Assembly (NCBI RefSeq): GCF_016862935.1
Contig: NZ_BONX01000007.1
Coordinates: forward strand, 124,001 to 188,000
Reading direction: 5' to 3'
DNA: 64,000 nt
Source of the DNA: Plantactinospora mayteni
GTDB taxonomy: Bacteria > Actinomycetota > Actinomycetes > Mycobacteriales > Micromonosporaceae
Below the pieces are notes generated by a model. The model worked only from the letters and a program-made list of their open reading frames with translations, did no database searches and was not told where the DNA came from. Shown here in pieces: positions 7,622 to 15,542 of the stretch (positions are counted from its first letter, which is position 1; the number at the start of each line of letters is the position of its first letter). The position numbers and the translations under genes were made by a program.

Positions 7622-9346
7622 ATGAACAGCTCCAGGGGCGCGTCGGCCCGGGGGAGGGCGCCGGCCGGCGTCGCCACCGAGCCGTTGGGCGACGCCGAGG
7701 TCAGTCTGCTGCTGGAGGTGCTACAGCAGGCCAAGCTCGCCGTCTGGGCGGCGGACAACTCCGACGCGGACTTCGCGATCCGGCTCTGGACCCAGGGCGC
7801 GCAGCGGATCTACGGGTTCCGTAACACCGAGGCGATCGGGCGGAACTATCTGAGCCTCTTCGTCAACCCGCAGGAGCGGGCGAAGGCGATCGAGGACCAC
7901 CAGCGCACCATTGAGACCGGCAAGGAGTTCGGCTGGAACTTCGCCGCCGACGACGTCACCAAGGACGGTACGGTCCGGACCATCCTCGGCAACTCGTTCC
8001 GGGTCTGGGATCCGCACCGTGAGCGCTACATCGTGGCCGAGGTCGGCATCGACATCTCCGACTTCGATGATCTGAGCCGCCAGGTCGAGCAGATGCGGCA
8101 GATGACGGTGTTGCAGGGCGACACGCGGCACCAGATGAAGATCCTCCGTGGCCTGAACGCGCTCAACGAGGCGATCGCGACCCTGAACCGCCCGGACGAC
8201 GGCGGGCTGGAACGGGTCGTACGCTCCATGCGGGAGGGCGTGCACGCGATGCTCTCCGGCGAGCCGCTCTGCCGGGTGTGGTTGTTCGACGACGCCGAGA
8301 CGCCCCGGCTGGCGCCGGGCTCCGACGAGCTGCCCGGCACCCCGGCGTTTCCGGAGACCAACCTGATCCTGACCCGGGACAGCATGAGTACTCCGCTGAC
8401 CATCGTGGCCGACGGTGAGCGGCTGGTCGACGACGGCGGCGACGGCTTCCGGTCGGCGATTGTCGCACCGCTGCGGTTCGGCACCGACCTGCGCGGCGCC
8501 CTGATCATGTTCTTCCGGGCCGAGTCGCCGATGCCGGAGCCCGACCAGGAGCTGATCCCGCACTTCAGCAGCTACGCCGCGGTCGCGCTGGTGATGGCCA
8601 GCCTGGCCCGGGAGCAGCAGCGGCGCCGGCACGAGGAGACCGAGCGGATCCGGCACGCCATCATCCAGTCCGTGCTGCACACCGTCGGCAACGAGGCCGG
8701 ACTCGCCAAGCTGGCCGTCGACTCGCTCAACGACGAACTGGTCGGCGTCGAGGGGATCACCGGCAAGGCGCGGCGCCGCCTGGAGCAGATCCAGGCTTCG
8801 GCGGACCGGCTCGGCCAGGTGATGGGGGAACTCATCAGGTTGAACGTCAACATCGACGAGCCGGCCATGCTGAACCTGTGCGAGTCGGTCCGGATCGTCA
8901 CCCGGATCGTGGAGCGGGACTACTACGACAAGATCGTCCTTGAGCACCGGATCGATCCGTCGGTGTCGGTGGAGGCCAGCGAATACCTGCTCCGGGAGGC
9001 GCTCGGCAACCTCGTCCGGAACGCGGTGCAGGCGATGATCGAGGCGGACGGCGGTGGCGACCTGCGGATCTCCGCGTACCCGATCGTGCGGGAGTGGGAC
9101 GGGAAGCCCCGACACATCGTGTGCCTGGACGTCGAGGACTCCGGCCCGGGCGTGCAGCCGGAGTTCCGCCAGCGGGTGTGGGAGTTCGGCTTCACCACCC
9201 GGGGCGAGGGTCACGGGCACGGCCTCTTCCACACCCGTGGCCTGGTCGGCATGTTCGGCGGCGCCGTCGAGCTGCTGGAGGGCGCCTCCGAGCTGGGCGG
9301 CGCGCACTTCCGGATGCTGCTGCCGGCGGGCCGGGTGGCGGACTGA
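7622..9346 (+). CDS. PAS-GAF sensor histidine kinase
   Basis: A 574-residue soluble sensor kinase with no membrane segment. Residues about 30-145 form a PAS domain (LWTQGAQRIYGFRNTEAIG, DGTVRTILGNSFRVWD). Residues about 165-325 look like a GAF domain. A helical dimerisation region with RHAIIQSVLHTVGNEAG supplies the probable phospho-His. The ATPase domain has an N-box (EALGNLVRNAVQAM), DSGPGV, FGFTTRGEG and GHGHGLFHTRGLVGMF. It ends the operon begun by the receiver-containing regulator at 4689 and is the natural candidate to phosphorylate D252 of that protein. The GTTGNEAG-like H-box is atypical for HisKA, so subfamily assignment is uncertain. The ATG follows a CCAGGG ribosome-binding-site-like stretch. 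Confidence 0.87.
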   Translation: MNSSRGASARGRAPAGVATEPLGDAEVSLLLEVLQQAKLAVWAADNSDADFAIRLWTQGAQRIYGFRNTEAIGRNYLSLFVNPQERAKAIEDHQRTIETGKEFGWNFAADDVTKDGTVRTILGNSFRVWDPHRERYIVAEVGIDISDFDDLSRQVEQMRQMTVLQGDTRHQMKILRGLNALNEAIATLNRPDDGGLERVVRSMREGVHAMLSGEPLCRVWLFDDAETPRLAPGSDELPGTPAFPETNLILTRDSMSTPLTIVADGERLVDDGGDGFRSAIVAPLRFGTDLRGALIMFFRAESPMPEPDQELIPHFSSYAAVALVMASLAREQQRRRHEETERIRHAIIQSVLHTVGNEAGLAKLAVDSLNDELVGVEGITGKARRRLEQIQASADRLGQVMGELIRLNVNIDEPAMLNLCESVRIVTRIVERDYYDKIVLEHRIDPSVSVEASEYLLREALGNLVRNAVQAMIEADGGGDLRISAYPIVREWDGKPRHIVCLDVEDSGPGVQPEFRQRVWEFGFTTRGEGHGHGLFHTRGLVGMFGGAVELLEGASELGGAHFRMLLPAGRVAD

Positions 9347-9349
9347 ACG

Positions 9350-9646
9350 TCAGCCGCTCTCGTCCGGCGGTGGTGGCAGCTCGGGCTGCTGCCCCACCTC
9401 GTCCGCCGCGCTCCCGCCGCCGAGCACGACGAGGATGATCCAGAGGACCCGGTGGTCCGGCTGCGGCCGGCCGGTCCGCGCCGCCAGCTCGGCCAGCTCC
9501 AGCCAACGCCGCAGGAACCGCTGGACCGTGTACTGGCGCCACCAGATCAGGCCGAGCTGGATGGTGCTGACGACTGCCGCCGCCAGGAAGGCGGCGACCT
9601 CCAGAGAACCGAGTTCCACGAGTACCTCCTCGACCAGGAGCTCCAT
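9350..9646 (-). CDS. Small membrane protein of unknown function, 98 aa
   Basis: I do not recognise the family. An N-terminal hydrophobic helix (EVAAFLAAAVVSTIQLGLIWW) is followed by a basic amphipathic segment (RQYTVQRFLRRWLELAEL), a second weaker hydrophobic stretch (VLWIILVVLGGG) and an acidic Pro-rich tail. It ends only 3 bases from the stop of the sensor kinase, convergently. No clear ribosome-binding site precedes the ATG. The hydrophobic pattern supports a real product. Confidence 0.55.
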   Translation of the reverse strand: MELLVEEVLVELGSLEVAAFLAAAVVSTIQLGLIWWRQYTVQRFLRRWLELAELAARTGRPQPDHRVLWIILVVLGGGSAADEVGQQPELPPPPDESG

Positions 9647-9759
9647 GAAACCGATGGTGGGCTCGTGTTCTTGGTGGGCACTTGCAGGCGGCTCTGCCTA
9701 ACGCTGGCACCTTGCCCTCGCACCGTGACGGGTCCGGTGTGGAACGGACGCGGGGACCG

Positions 9760-9885
9760 GTGGCCTCAGTGTCCGGTGGCTTCAGTGTGCGGTGGCTCGG
9801 TGTCTGTCCGCTCGGTGTCCGGCGGCTCGGCGTCCGGCCGATCAGTGGTCGGTGGGCTCAGTGGCCGGTGGTCTCAGTGGCCGGT
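9760..9885. repeat. About eight degenerate 15-16-bp tandem repeats at the 3' end of the aldo/keto reductase
   Basis: On the top strand the units follow GCTCAGTGGCCGGTG or GCTCGGTGTCCGGCG, roughly every 15-16 bases from 9760 to 9885. The stop codon of the minus-strand aldo/keto reductase (9874-9876) lies in the repeat unit closest to the gene, and the array then extends away from the gene. The rest of the spacer to 9646 shows nothing. Confidence 0.8.
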
Positions 9886-10713
9886 CGTGTCCGAGTCGGT
9901 GGCCGCCGCCTCGCCCCGGTCGAGCGCGGAGAGCGCGGCGACATCCTCCGGGGCGAGCGTGAAGTCGAAGACGTCGATGTTGCTCTTCATCCGCCCCGGC
10001 GAGGAGGTCTTCGGGATCGGGACGAGCCCCAGTTCGAGGTGCCACCGCAGCACGACCTGCGCGGGCGTCCGGGCGTACCGGTCGGCGATCCCGGTCACCA
10101 CCGGGTGGGCGAGGAGTTCGCCGCCGTGCCCGATCGGCCCCCAGGACTGGGTGACGATGCCGTGCTCCCGGTGGTACGCCCGGGCGGCGTCCCGGGTCAG
10201 CGTCGGGTCCAACTGGATCTGGTTGACGTCCGGGGTCACCTCGGTCGCGGCGCGGATCCGGTCGATGTGCGCCGGCTTGAAGTTGGACAGCCCGATGGCT
10301 CGTACCCGGCCCTCCCGGAGCAAGTCGGTGAGGCCGAGGAAGGCGTCGACGTACCGGTCCTGCCAGGGCATCGGCCAGTGGATCAGATAGAGGTCGAGGT
10401 AGTCGACGCCGAGCTTGCCGATGCTGTCCCGGAACGCCTCCCGCACCCTGTCCCGACCGTGCCACTCGCCGTTCAGCTTGCTGGTGACGAAGAGTTCCTC
10501 CCGGGGTACCCCGGAGACGCGCAGGCCACGGCCGACCCCCACCTCGTTGCCGTACTTGTAGGCGGTGTCGATCAGCCGGTAACCGGCCTCGATCGCCTCG
10601 CCGACGGCCCGCTCGGCCTCGGCATCGGTCAGCGGCCAGGTCCCGAAACCGACCTGCGGTATCCGGGCGCCGTTCGCCAGCGCCAGCGTCGGCACGGTCG
10701 GCTCTGCGTTCAT
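9874..10713 (-). CDS. Aldo/keto reductase (AKR5 / 2,5-diketo-gluconate reductase type)
   Basis: A 279-residue NADPH-dependent TIM-barrel reductase. The catalytic tetrad is present: Asp and Tyr in LIDTAYKYGNE, Lys in VTSKL and His in LIHWPMPW. LSNFKPAHI and VPIPKTSSPGRMKSN are the cofactor-binding segments, and GFGTWPL is the usual first-strand motif. Length is normal. The true start is the ATG at 10713, 7 nt after AGGAG; the longer upstream frame lacks homology to the family. Its stop codon sits in a tandem repeat. The neighbouring BTAD regulator ends 73 bases upstream on the same strand, so read-through transcription is possible. Natural substrate unknown. Confidence 0.93.
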   Translation of the reverse strand: MNAEPTVPTLALANGARIPQVGFGTWPLTDAEAERAVGEAIEAGYRLIDTAYKYGNEVGVGRGLRVSGVPREELFVTSKLNGEWHGRDRVREAFRDSIGKLGVDYLDLYLIHWPMPWQDRYVDAFLGLTDLLREGRVRAIGLSNFKPAHIDRIRAATEVTPDVNQIQLDPTLTRDAARAYHREHGIVTQSWGPIGHGGELLAHPVVTGIADRYARTPAQVVLRWHLELGLVPIPKTSSPGRMKSNIDVFDFTLAPEDVAALSALDRGEAAATDSDTTGH

Positions 10714-10786
10714 CTGGTTGATCTCCTGCGATCCAGTCCGCCCCGGCGGTACGGGCCGATGCGGTGCGACGTTCCTCCAGATCAAC

Positions 10787-13123
10787 CTACCCGCGCCGGC
10801 GTACCGACCGCCGAGGTGGCGGCGCCGGGGGAGTGAGCGAAGCTGCTCCGGCGCCCCCGGCCGATCCGCTACGCCGGGGACGACGCTGCGGGGGCGGAGG
10901 TCGGGTGTCGGCTCCCCGGGCACCCTCGGTGGCGGGTCGCCGGGGGCCGGTGGCGCGGGCAGCGCCCGCTCCGGGCACCGCACCGCCGCGCAGCGCCAGC
11001 CGGACCAGGTCGGGGAGGCGGAACCGGGGCATGCCCCGGTCGTCCCGGCCGGCGTACTGGACGAGGTGCCGATCCATCAGCCGGTGGACGAGGTCGTCGA
11101 CCGCCGCGGGTGGCAGGTCGAGTGCGGCGGCGGCCAGCCAGGTCGAGAAGGCTGGTACGTCCAGCCCGGCCAGCCGGCGGGCCGCGCCGGACAGTTCGGG
11201 GGCCAGCCGCCGCAGGTCGGCGTCCAGGACGGCCCGGAGATCCAGGTCGCCGATCCGCAGCTCGGCGAGCCGGTGCTCCGGATCGGCGAGCCGCTCGGCC
11301 AGCCGCGCGATCGACCAGTGCGGTCGGGCGGCCAGCCGGGAACCGGCGATCCGCAGTGCCAGCGGCAGTCCGGCGCAGAGTTCGACCAGCCGGCCGACCG
11401 CCTCCGGTTCCGCCGCGACCCGACCCGCTCCGGCGAGTACGGCCAGCAGGCGCACCGCGTCCGCCCCGGGCAGTACGTCGAGCCGGGTCTGCCGCGCGCC
11501 GGCCAACTCGGCGAGGTCGCGCCGACCGGTGACCAGGACCGCACAGCCGGGGCCGCCGGGCAGCAGGGGCCGGAGCTGAGCCACGTCGGCCGCGTCGTCG
11601 AGGACGACCAGGATCCGACGGTCGGCGGTGAGGGTACGGAACAGCCCGGCCCGATCGTCGAGGCCGGCCGGAACCGACCCCGGCGGTACGCCCAGCGCGC
11701 CGATCATCCGGACCAGCACGTCGGCCGGTGCCTCGGGCCGGTCCCGGCTGCCGTGCAGGGCGACGAACAACTGCCCGTCGGGAAAGGCGTCCCGGAGCAG
11801 GTGTCCCACCCGTACGGCGAGCGCCGTCTTGCCGACCCCGGGCTGCCCGCCGATGCTGCGAACGGGGAGCGGCGCACCGAGCGCCTTCGTCGTCCTCGTC
11901 GAAGCCGGGCGCGTCGAGCCCGCCTCCGGGCGCAGCTCGCCGACGATCTCCTCGATCTCCGCCCGCCGCCCGACGAAGTCACCGCCGCTGCGGGGCAGTT
12001 GTGCCGGCACTGCAGGCACCGCCGGCACTGCCGGCTCTGCGAGCACCGCCGGCATCGTGGGCTCTGCGGGCACTGCCGGCTCTGCGGGCACCGCCGGCAG
12101 GGTCGCCAGGTCCAGCGGGCGGGGGTCGGCGGGGCGAGCACCGTCGCCGTACTCCGGCGCGCCATGGCGCGGGATCGCCGGGCTGGCCGATGCGCCGGGG
12201 ACGGCGCGCGACCGGCCCGTACCGGTCGGCTCGGCACCGCCGTCGGAGAGGATCTCGCGCTCGATCCGCCGCAGCTCGGCGCCGGGCTCCAGGCCGAGTT
12301 CCGCGACGACGAGCTGGCGTCCGACCCGATAGGTCTGCAACGCCTCGGCGGTCCGGCCGACCGTGTGCAACGCGACCATGAGCTGACCGCGCAACCGCTC
12401 CCGCAGCGGCTCCTCGGCGACCAGCCCGGCCAGCCTCGGCAGCACCTCACGGTGCCGGCCGAGCCGGAACTCCACCTCCACCAGGCGTTCCGTCGCGTCC
12501 CACCGCAGCTCCGCCAGCCGTCGCGCCTCGGAGACGGCGAACGGTGCCGGCACGTCGGCGAGCGCGTCGCCCCGCCACAGCGCCAGCGCGGCGCGGAGCA
12601 GTTCCGCAGCCCGGGCCGGACGGTCGTCCCGCTCCCGGTCCGCCTCCCGGAGCAGCGTCTCGAAGCGCCGGGTGTCGAGTTGCCCCGGCTGGATCCGCGC
12701 CAGGTAACCCGGGCTGCGGGTCAGCACCAACCGGGGTCCCGTCCGGCGCTCCTGCTCGCCGAGCAGCCGCCGGATCGCGCAGACGACGGTCAGTACCTGC
12801 TGCCGGGCGGTGGCCGGCGCCGCGCCGGGCCACACGGACCCGACGAGATCGTCGACCGTGACGACGGTGTTGGCGCGGAGCAGCAGGGCGGCCAGCACGA
12901 CCCGCTGCCGGACGCCCTGCGGCGTCACCGGCCCGGTGCCACCCTGGATCTCCAGCGGTCCGAGCAGCCGGAACGACAGCGGCGACGCTGCGTCGCCGTC
13001 GCCGTCGCCGTCGCCGCTGTCGCTGTCGCCGTCGGTGGCCGGTGGGCGGTTCTCGCCGGCCTGTCCGGGCCGGGTGGCTCCGAGCCGGGCCGGCCGGGCC
13101 GGTCCGGTCGAGGAATCGATCAT
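10787..13123 (-). CDS. AfsR/SARP-family regulator: winged helix, BTAD, NB-ARC ATPase
   Basis: A 778-residue transcription regulator. After a Gly/Asp-rich low-complexity start (about residues 35-45) comes an OmpR-type winged helix (FRLLGPLEIQGG, DDLVGSVWPG), then a BTAD domain (FETLLREADRERDD to VVAELGLEPGAELRRIEREIL). A linker with PAVPAEPAVP repeats leads to an NB-ARC domain with Walker A GQPGVGKTALAVRV, Walker B ILVVLDDA and GLPLAL. No TPR domain follows; the C-terminus is a basic, Pro-rich tail, so the protein is shorter than AfsR itself. The ATG at 13123 is preceded by GGAGG; a start at 13192 is less likely. It may control the aldo/keto reductase downstream or genes elsewhere. Targets are unknown. 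Confidence 0.9.
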   Translation of the reverse strand: MIDSSTGPARPARLGATRPGQAGENRPPATDGDSDSGDGDGDGDAASPLSFRLLGPLEIQGGTGPVTPQGVRQRVVLAALLLRANTVVTVDDLVGSVWPGAAPATARQQVLTVVCAIRRLLGEQERRTGPRLVLTRSPGYLARIQPGQLDTRRFETLLREADRERDDRPARAAELLRAALALWRGDALADVPAPFAVSEARRLAELRWDATERLVEVEFRLGRHREVLPRLAGLVAEEPLRERLRGQLMVALHTVGRTAEALQTYRVGRQLVVAELGLEPGAELRRIEREILSDGGAEPTGTGRSRAVPGASASPAIPRHGAPEYGDGARPADPRPLDLATLPAVPAEPAVPAEPTMPAVLAEPAVPAVPAVPAQLPRSGGDFVGRRAEIEEIVGELRPEAGSTRPASTRTTKALGAPLPVRSIGGQPGVGKTALAVRVGHLLRDAFPDGQLFVALHGSRDRPEAPADVLVRMIGALGVPPGSVPAGLDDRAGLFRTLTADRRILVVLDDAADVAQLRPLLPGGPGCAVLVTGRRDLAELAGARQTRLDVLPGADAVRLLAVLAGAGRVAAEPEAVGRLVELCAGLPLALRIAGSRLAARPHWSIARLAERLADPEHRLAELRIGDLDLRAVLDADLRRLAPELSGAARRLAGLDVPAFSTWLAAAALDLPPAAVDDLVHRLMDRHLVQYAGRDDRGMPRFRLPDLVRLALRGGAVPGAGAARATGPRRPATEGARGADTRPPPPQRRPRRSGSAGGAGAASLTPPAPPPRRSVRRRG

Positions 13124-13723
13124 CGGCCCGCCTCCGTCGTCTGCCGGTACGCACAGCCTCCTGGCGCGGCGGGTGGTGGAACAGGTCCGCAACCGGACAT
13201 TGACCGGTCACTGGGCGTACGGTCGGCAGCGTCCACCTCGGGTGCCGTCGCAGGAGGCGGCCCGGAGTGGCGGTGACGGGCCTTCTTGGCCCCAGGCTGA
13301 CACCTGATGCTGGCCCCATTCGCTGGCGAGGCGCCCGATCTGTGGCAGTGCTACTTGGCCCCACCCGTGTCGGTTGTTGTCGATGGGCGTGTCGGCCGTA
13401 ACTGGCCCCAGGCTTGTTGGCAGGTGCTCGCCGAGTGAAGTCGGATCCTGGGCCGGGTGGACGCCGCCACAGCGTTGTGGAGGCGCTTCACTGGACGGCG
13501 TGGGTGTTGACGGGGAGCCGAAGGTGTATGGCAACTCCGACGACATGCCGGTCATCCCGATTTGACGTCGTTACTCCGAACTCGCGGTGCCTGTATCTTC
13601 GCTATCGGGAGATGTCCGGCGTTGCCGTGAGCGACGCCGCTCCTCGCCAGAAACCTCTAGTCCACTCAAGATTGGTCGATTCAGGCTCAGCTCAACGACT
13701 TGAAGATCCCGGGTCTGCCAGTC

Positions 13724-13759
13724 ACGGCGGAGAAGAGACGGCTGTCTCTTCTCCGCCGT
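13724..13759. terminator. Strong 16-bp hairpin, terminator of the S1 protease
   Basis: ACGGCGGAGAAGAGAC (13724-13739), loop GGCT, then GTCTCTTCTCCGCCGT (13744-13759) form a perfect 16-bp stem. It lies 21 bases past the stop of the minus-strand protease. No long U-run follows, as usual in actinobacteria. Confidence 0.85.
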
Positions 13760-13779
13760 AGTGATCAGTGTTGGCCGGC

Positions 13780-15054
13780 TCAGGGCAATAGTCTCGGTTC
13801 CACGTTGAGAGCAGCGTGGATGGCGCTCTGGTTGACGAAGAAGACCCGGGAAAAGCAGGTTCGATAGCTCCCGCTACTTGGATCCTTCCATGCGTACCAC
13901 GGGTTGCCGCCGTCCTTGGCGCAGTCCGCTGGGTGGCCTCCGCTTGCCGCCTGTACCATGCCGCCTAGGACGACGCGGCCGTTGTTGTATGCGATGGCGG
14001 GCGAACCGCTGTCACCCCTGCCGGCCACTGCCGTGACGCCGTCGACGCTGCGCCCGTAGAAGCCCGGTCCGGCTCCGTCCGGACCGACTGCGTCGATTTC
14101 TTCCACGCGCACGCTGCAGACCTCTCCGGACAGCGCGCCCTCGGCGCAGAACTCCGACCAGTAGGCCGGCTCGCGGGCCTCGTTGATGTCCCGGCCGCTG
14201 GTAGAGTTCCACGGGCCGACGTAGGTGGCGGGGTAGTAGCGCACACCGCTGATCAGCACGGAATCGGTGAGGGCATGTCCCGTACCTGACTGCCCCACGT
14301 ACAGGCCGTTGCTGTTGCCGCTGCCGCCCGCCGGGCTGCCCCAGGTGAACCAGGCCGCATTCTCGCCGCAATGCTGGGCGGTGACCATGGCACTGGTGTT
14401 GTCCGCCCTGCGGACCACCCATCCGGTCGAACAGATGCCGGCCCTCGCGGTGATGACTGATCCGCCATAGAAGTGCGGGGTATCGTCGTACCGCCCGATA
14501 AGGGGTACGTGGGCGCCCTCGTTTTCGACTATTTCGGTCGCCCCGAGAGCCCGCAGGGTTTCCTTCTGTACTGTGGTTGCGGTGCCTTCGAGCCGTACTC
14601 TCATGCCGGCAAAGTCGGGCGTCCTTCCGGCCGAGACCACAGGGATGCCGGCCTGCCTTGCCTGGGCGACCACCTCTCTCGCCGCAGCGACGAACTGCCT
14701 GCGATCCAATGCCACCGGGTGAATGGTCATCGCGGCCTGTGTCTCGGCGTGCCGCGCCGCCAGTTGGTGCAGTGCCGCCGGCGGGTCACCAGCCCAGAAG
14801 ATCCGCACAGTGCGACCGTCCGGTTCGTACCGGCCACCGGCGAATCCGCTGACCTTGGCGTTGTCCACAAAGTCGTTGACGTCGCGCCAGATGGCGTCTT
14901 GCCGCGATTGGTCCCACACGCCCGTCGGTGACGCTCCGGCAGTCGATGCGCCCGCCTGATCCTGAGCCACCACCGGAGAACCAACCGCGAGGCCGGCCAT
15001 CAGCACCATGATCACCGTTCCGGCCGCTGTGGCCAGCCGTCTTCTCTGTGCCAT
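13780..15054 (-). CDS. Secreted chymotrypsin-like (S1) serine protease with propeptide
   Basis: A 424-residue exported protease. A signal peptide (MAQRRRLATAAG then a hydrophobic core, cleavage near VVAQ) leads to a propeptide of about 150 residues with the style of alpha-lytic/streptogrisin pro-regions (LDRRQFVAAAREV). In the catalytic part, His is in MVTAQHCG, Ser in GRGDSGSPAIAY, and the Asp is probably in ALTDSVLISG. Several Cys (ICSTGW, QHCGEN, FCAEG, VCSV, DCAKD, TCFS) suggest three disulfides. GGAGGG precedes the ATG at 15054; an upstream in-frame extension to 15159 has no signal-peptide logic. It lies divergent from the bacteriocin-like gene in the island and ends at a strong hairpin. 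A role in maturing that precursor is only a guess. Confidence 0.9.
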   Translation of the reverse strand: MAQRRRLATAAGTVIMVLMAGLAVGSPVVAQDQAGASTAGASPTGVWDQSRQDAIWRDVNDFVDNAKVSGFAGGRYEPDGRTVRIFWAGDPPAALHQLAARHAETQAAMTIHPVALDRRQFVAAAREVVAQARQAGIPVVSAGRTPDFAGMRVRLEGTATTVQKETLRALGATEIVENEGAHVPLIGRYDDTPHFYGGSVITARAGICSTGWVVRRADNTSAMVTAQHCGENAAWFTWGSPAGGSGNSNGLYVGQSGTGHALTDSVLISGVRYYPATYVGPWNSTSGRDINEAREPAYWSEFCAEGALSGEVCSVRVEEIDAVGPDGAGPGFYGRSVDGVTAVAGRGDSGSPAIAYNNGRVVLGGMVQAASGGHPADCAKDGGNPWYAWKDPSSGSYRTCFSRVFFVNQSAIHAALNVEPRLLP

Positions 15055-15542
15055 GTAAGCGTTCCCTCCGCAAGGATTAAGGGCTAAGGGATGCAAGCAA
15101 CCCTTCCGTCCATGGTGGTTGGCCGCGCTTTCGCCCGGCTTACAACGACCTATCGTCATCCCTGCGCCAGCCGGCAGCAGGTAACCACCGCTCCATCAAA
15201 GCGGGGGAACTCACAGCGCGGACCTTTTCGGCCTCTTCGTGGCGGCCTTCCTTGCGACGCATCCCTCGGCGGCCAGTCGGGCCGCAGCCTCGCCGAGGAT
15301 CGCGGAGCACTGCCGGTCCCTGCCCGAGGCGTTGTCCGAGCTTAGCCACCGCGTCCGGATGCTGGTCCTGCCCGATGCTGTCCATACCGGCTCGCATCCC
15401 GCACCGTAACACCCATACCATCAAACGATCACGTGTTGAGCTACGGGCCATTAAGCGCATGATAGGTGCTTGAAAGGTGCTTGAAAGGCGACTCTGGCTA
15501 GGCTGCCCGAGTCCGACATTCAGAGATGCAGGAGGACAGTCG
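15055..15542. other. Divergent intergenic region with an 11-bp tandem repeat; possible gene remnant
   Basis: This 488-base spacer separates the S1 protease and the fulvocin-like gene. GGTGCTTGAAA is repeated in tandem at 15465-15475 and 15476-15486, giving two TTGAAA hexamers 57-73 bases before the start at 15543. A minus-strand frame ending at 15140 reads DAVAKLGQRLGQGPAVL and EGRHEEAEKVRA, which looks protein-like but cannot be assigned; it may be a small or decayed gene. AGGAGG at 15531-15536 is the ribosome-binding site of the downstream gene. Confidence 0.5.

Noticed and set aside
10718-13276. Plus-strand 852-codon frame
   Set aside because: Antisense shadow of the BTAD-NB-ARC regulator; composition is repetitive Gln/Arg/Gly/Pro with no recognisable domain.
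13124-13285. Extension of the BTAD regulator upstream of 13123
   Set aside because: GGAGG precedes the ATG at 13123, and upstream residues do not resemble any domain.
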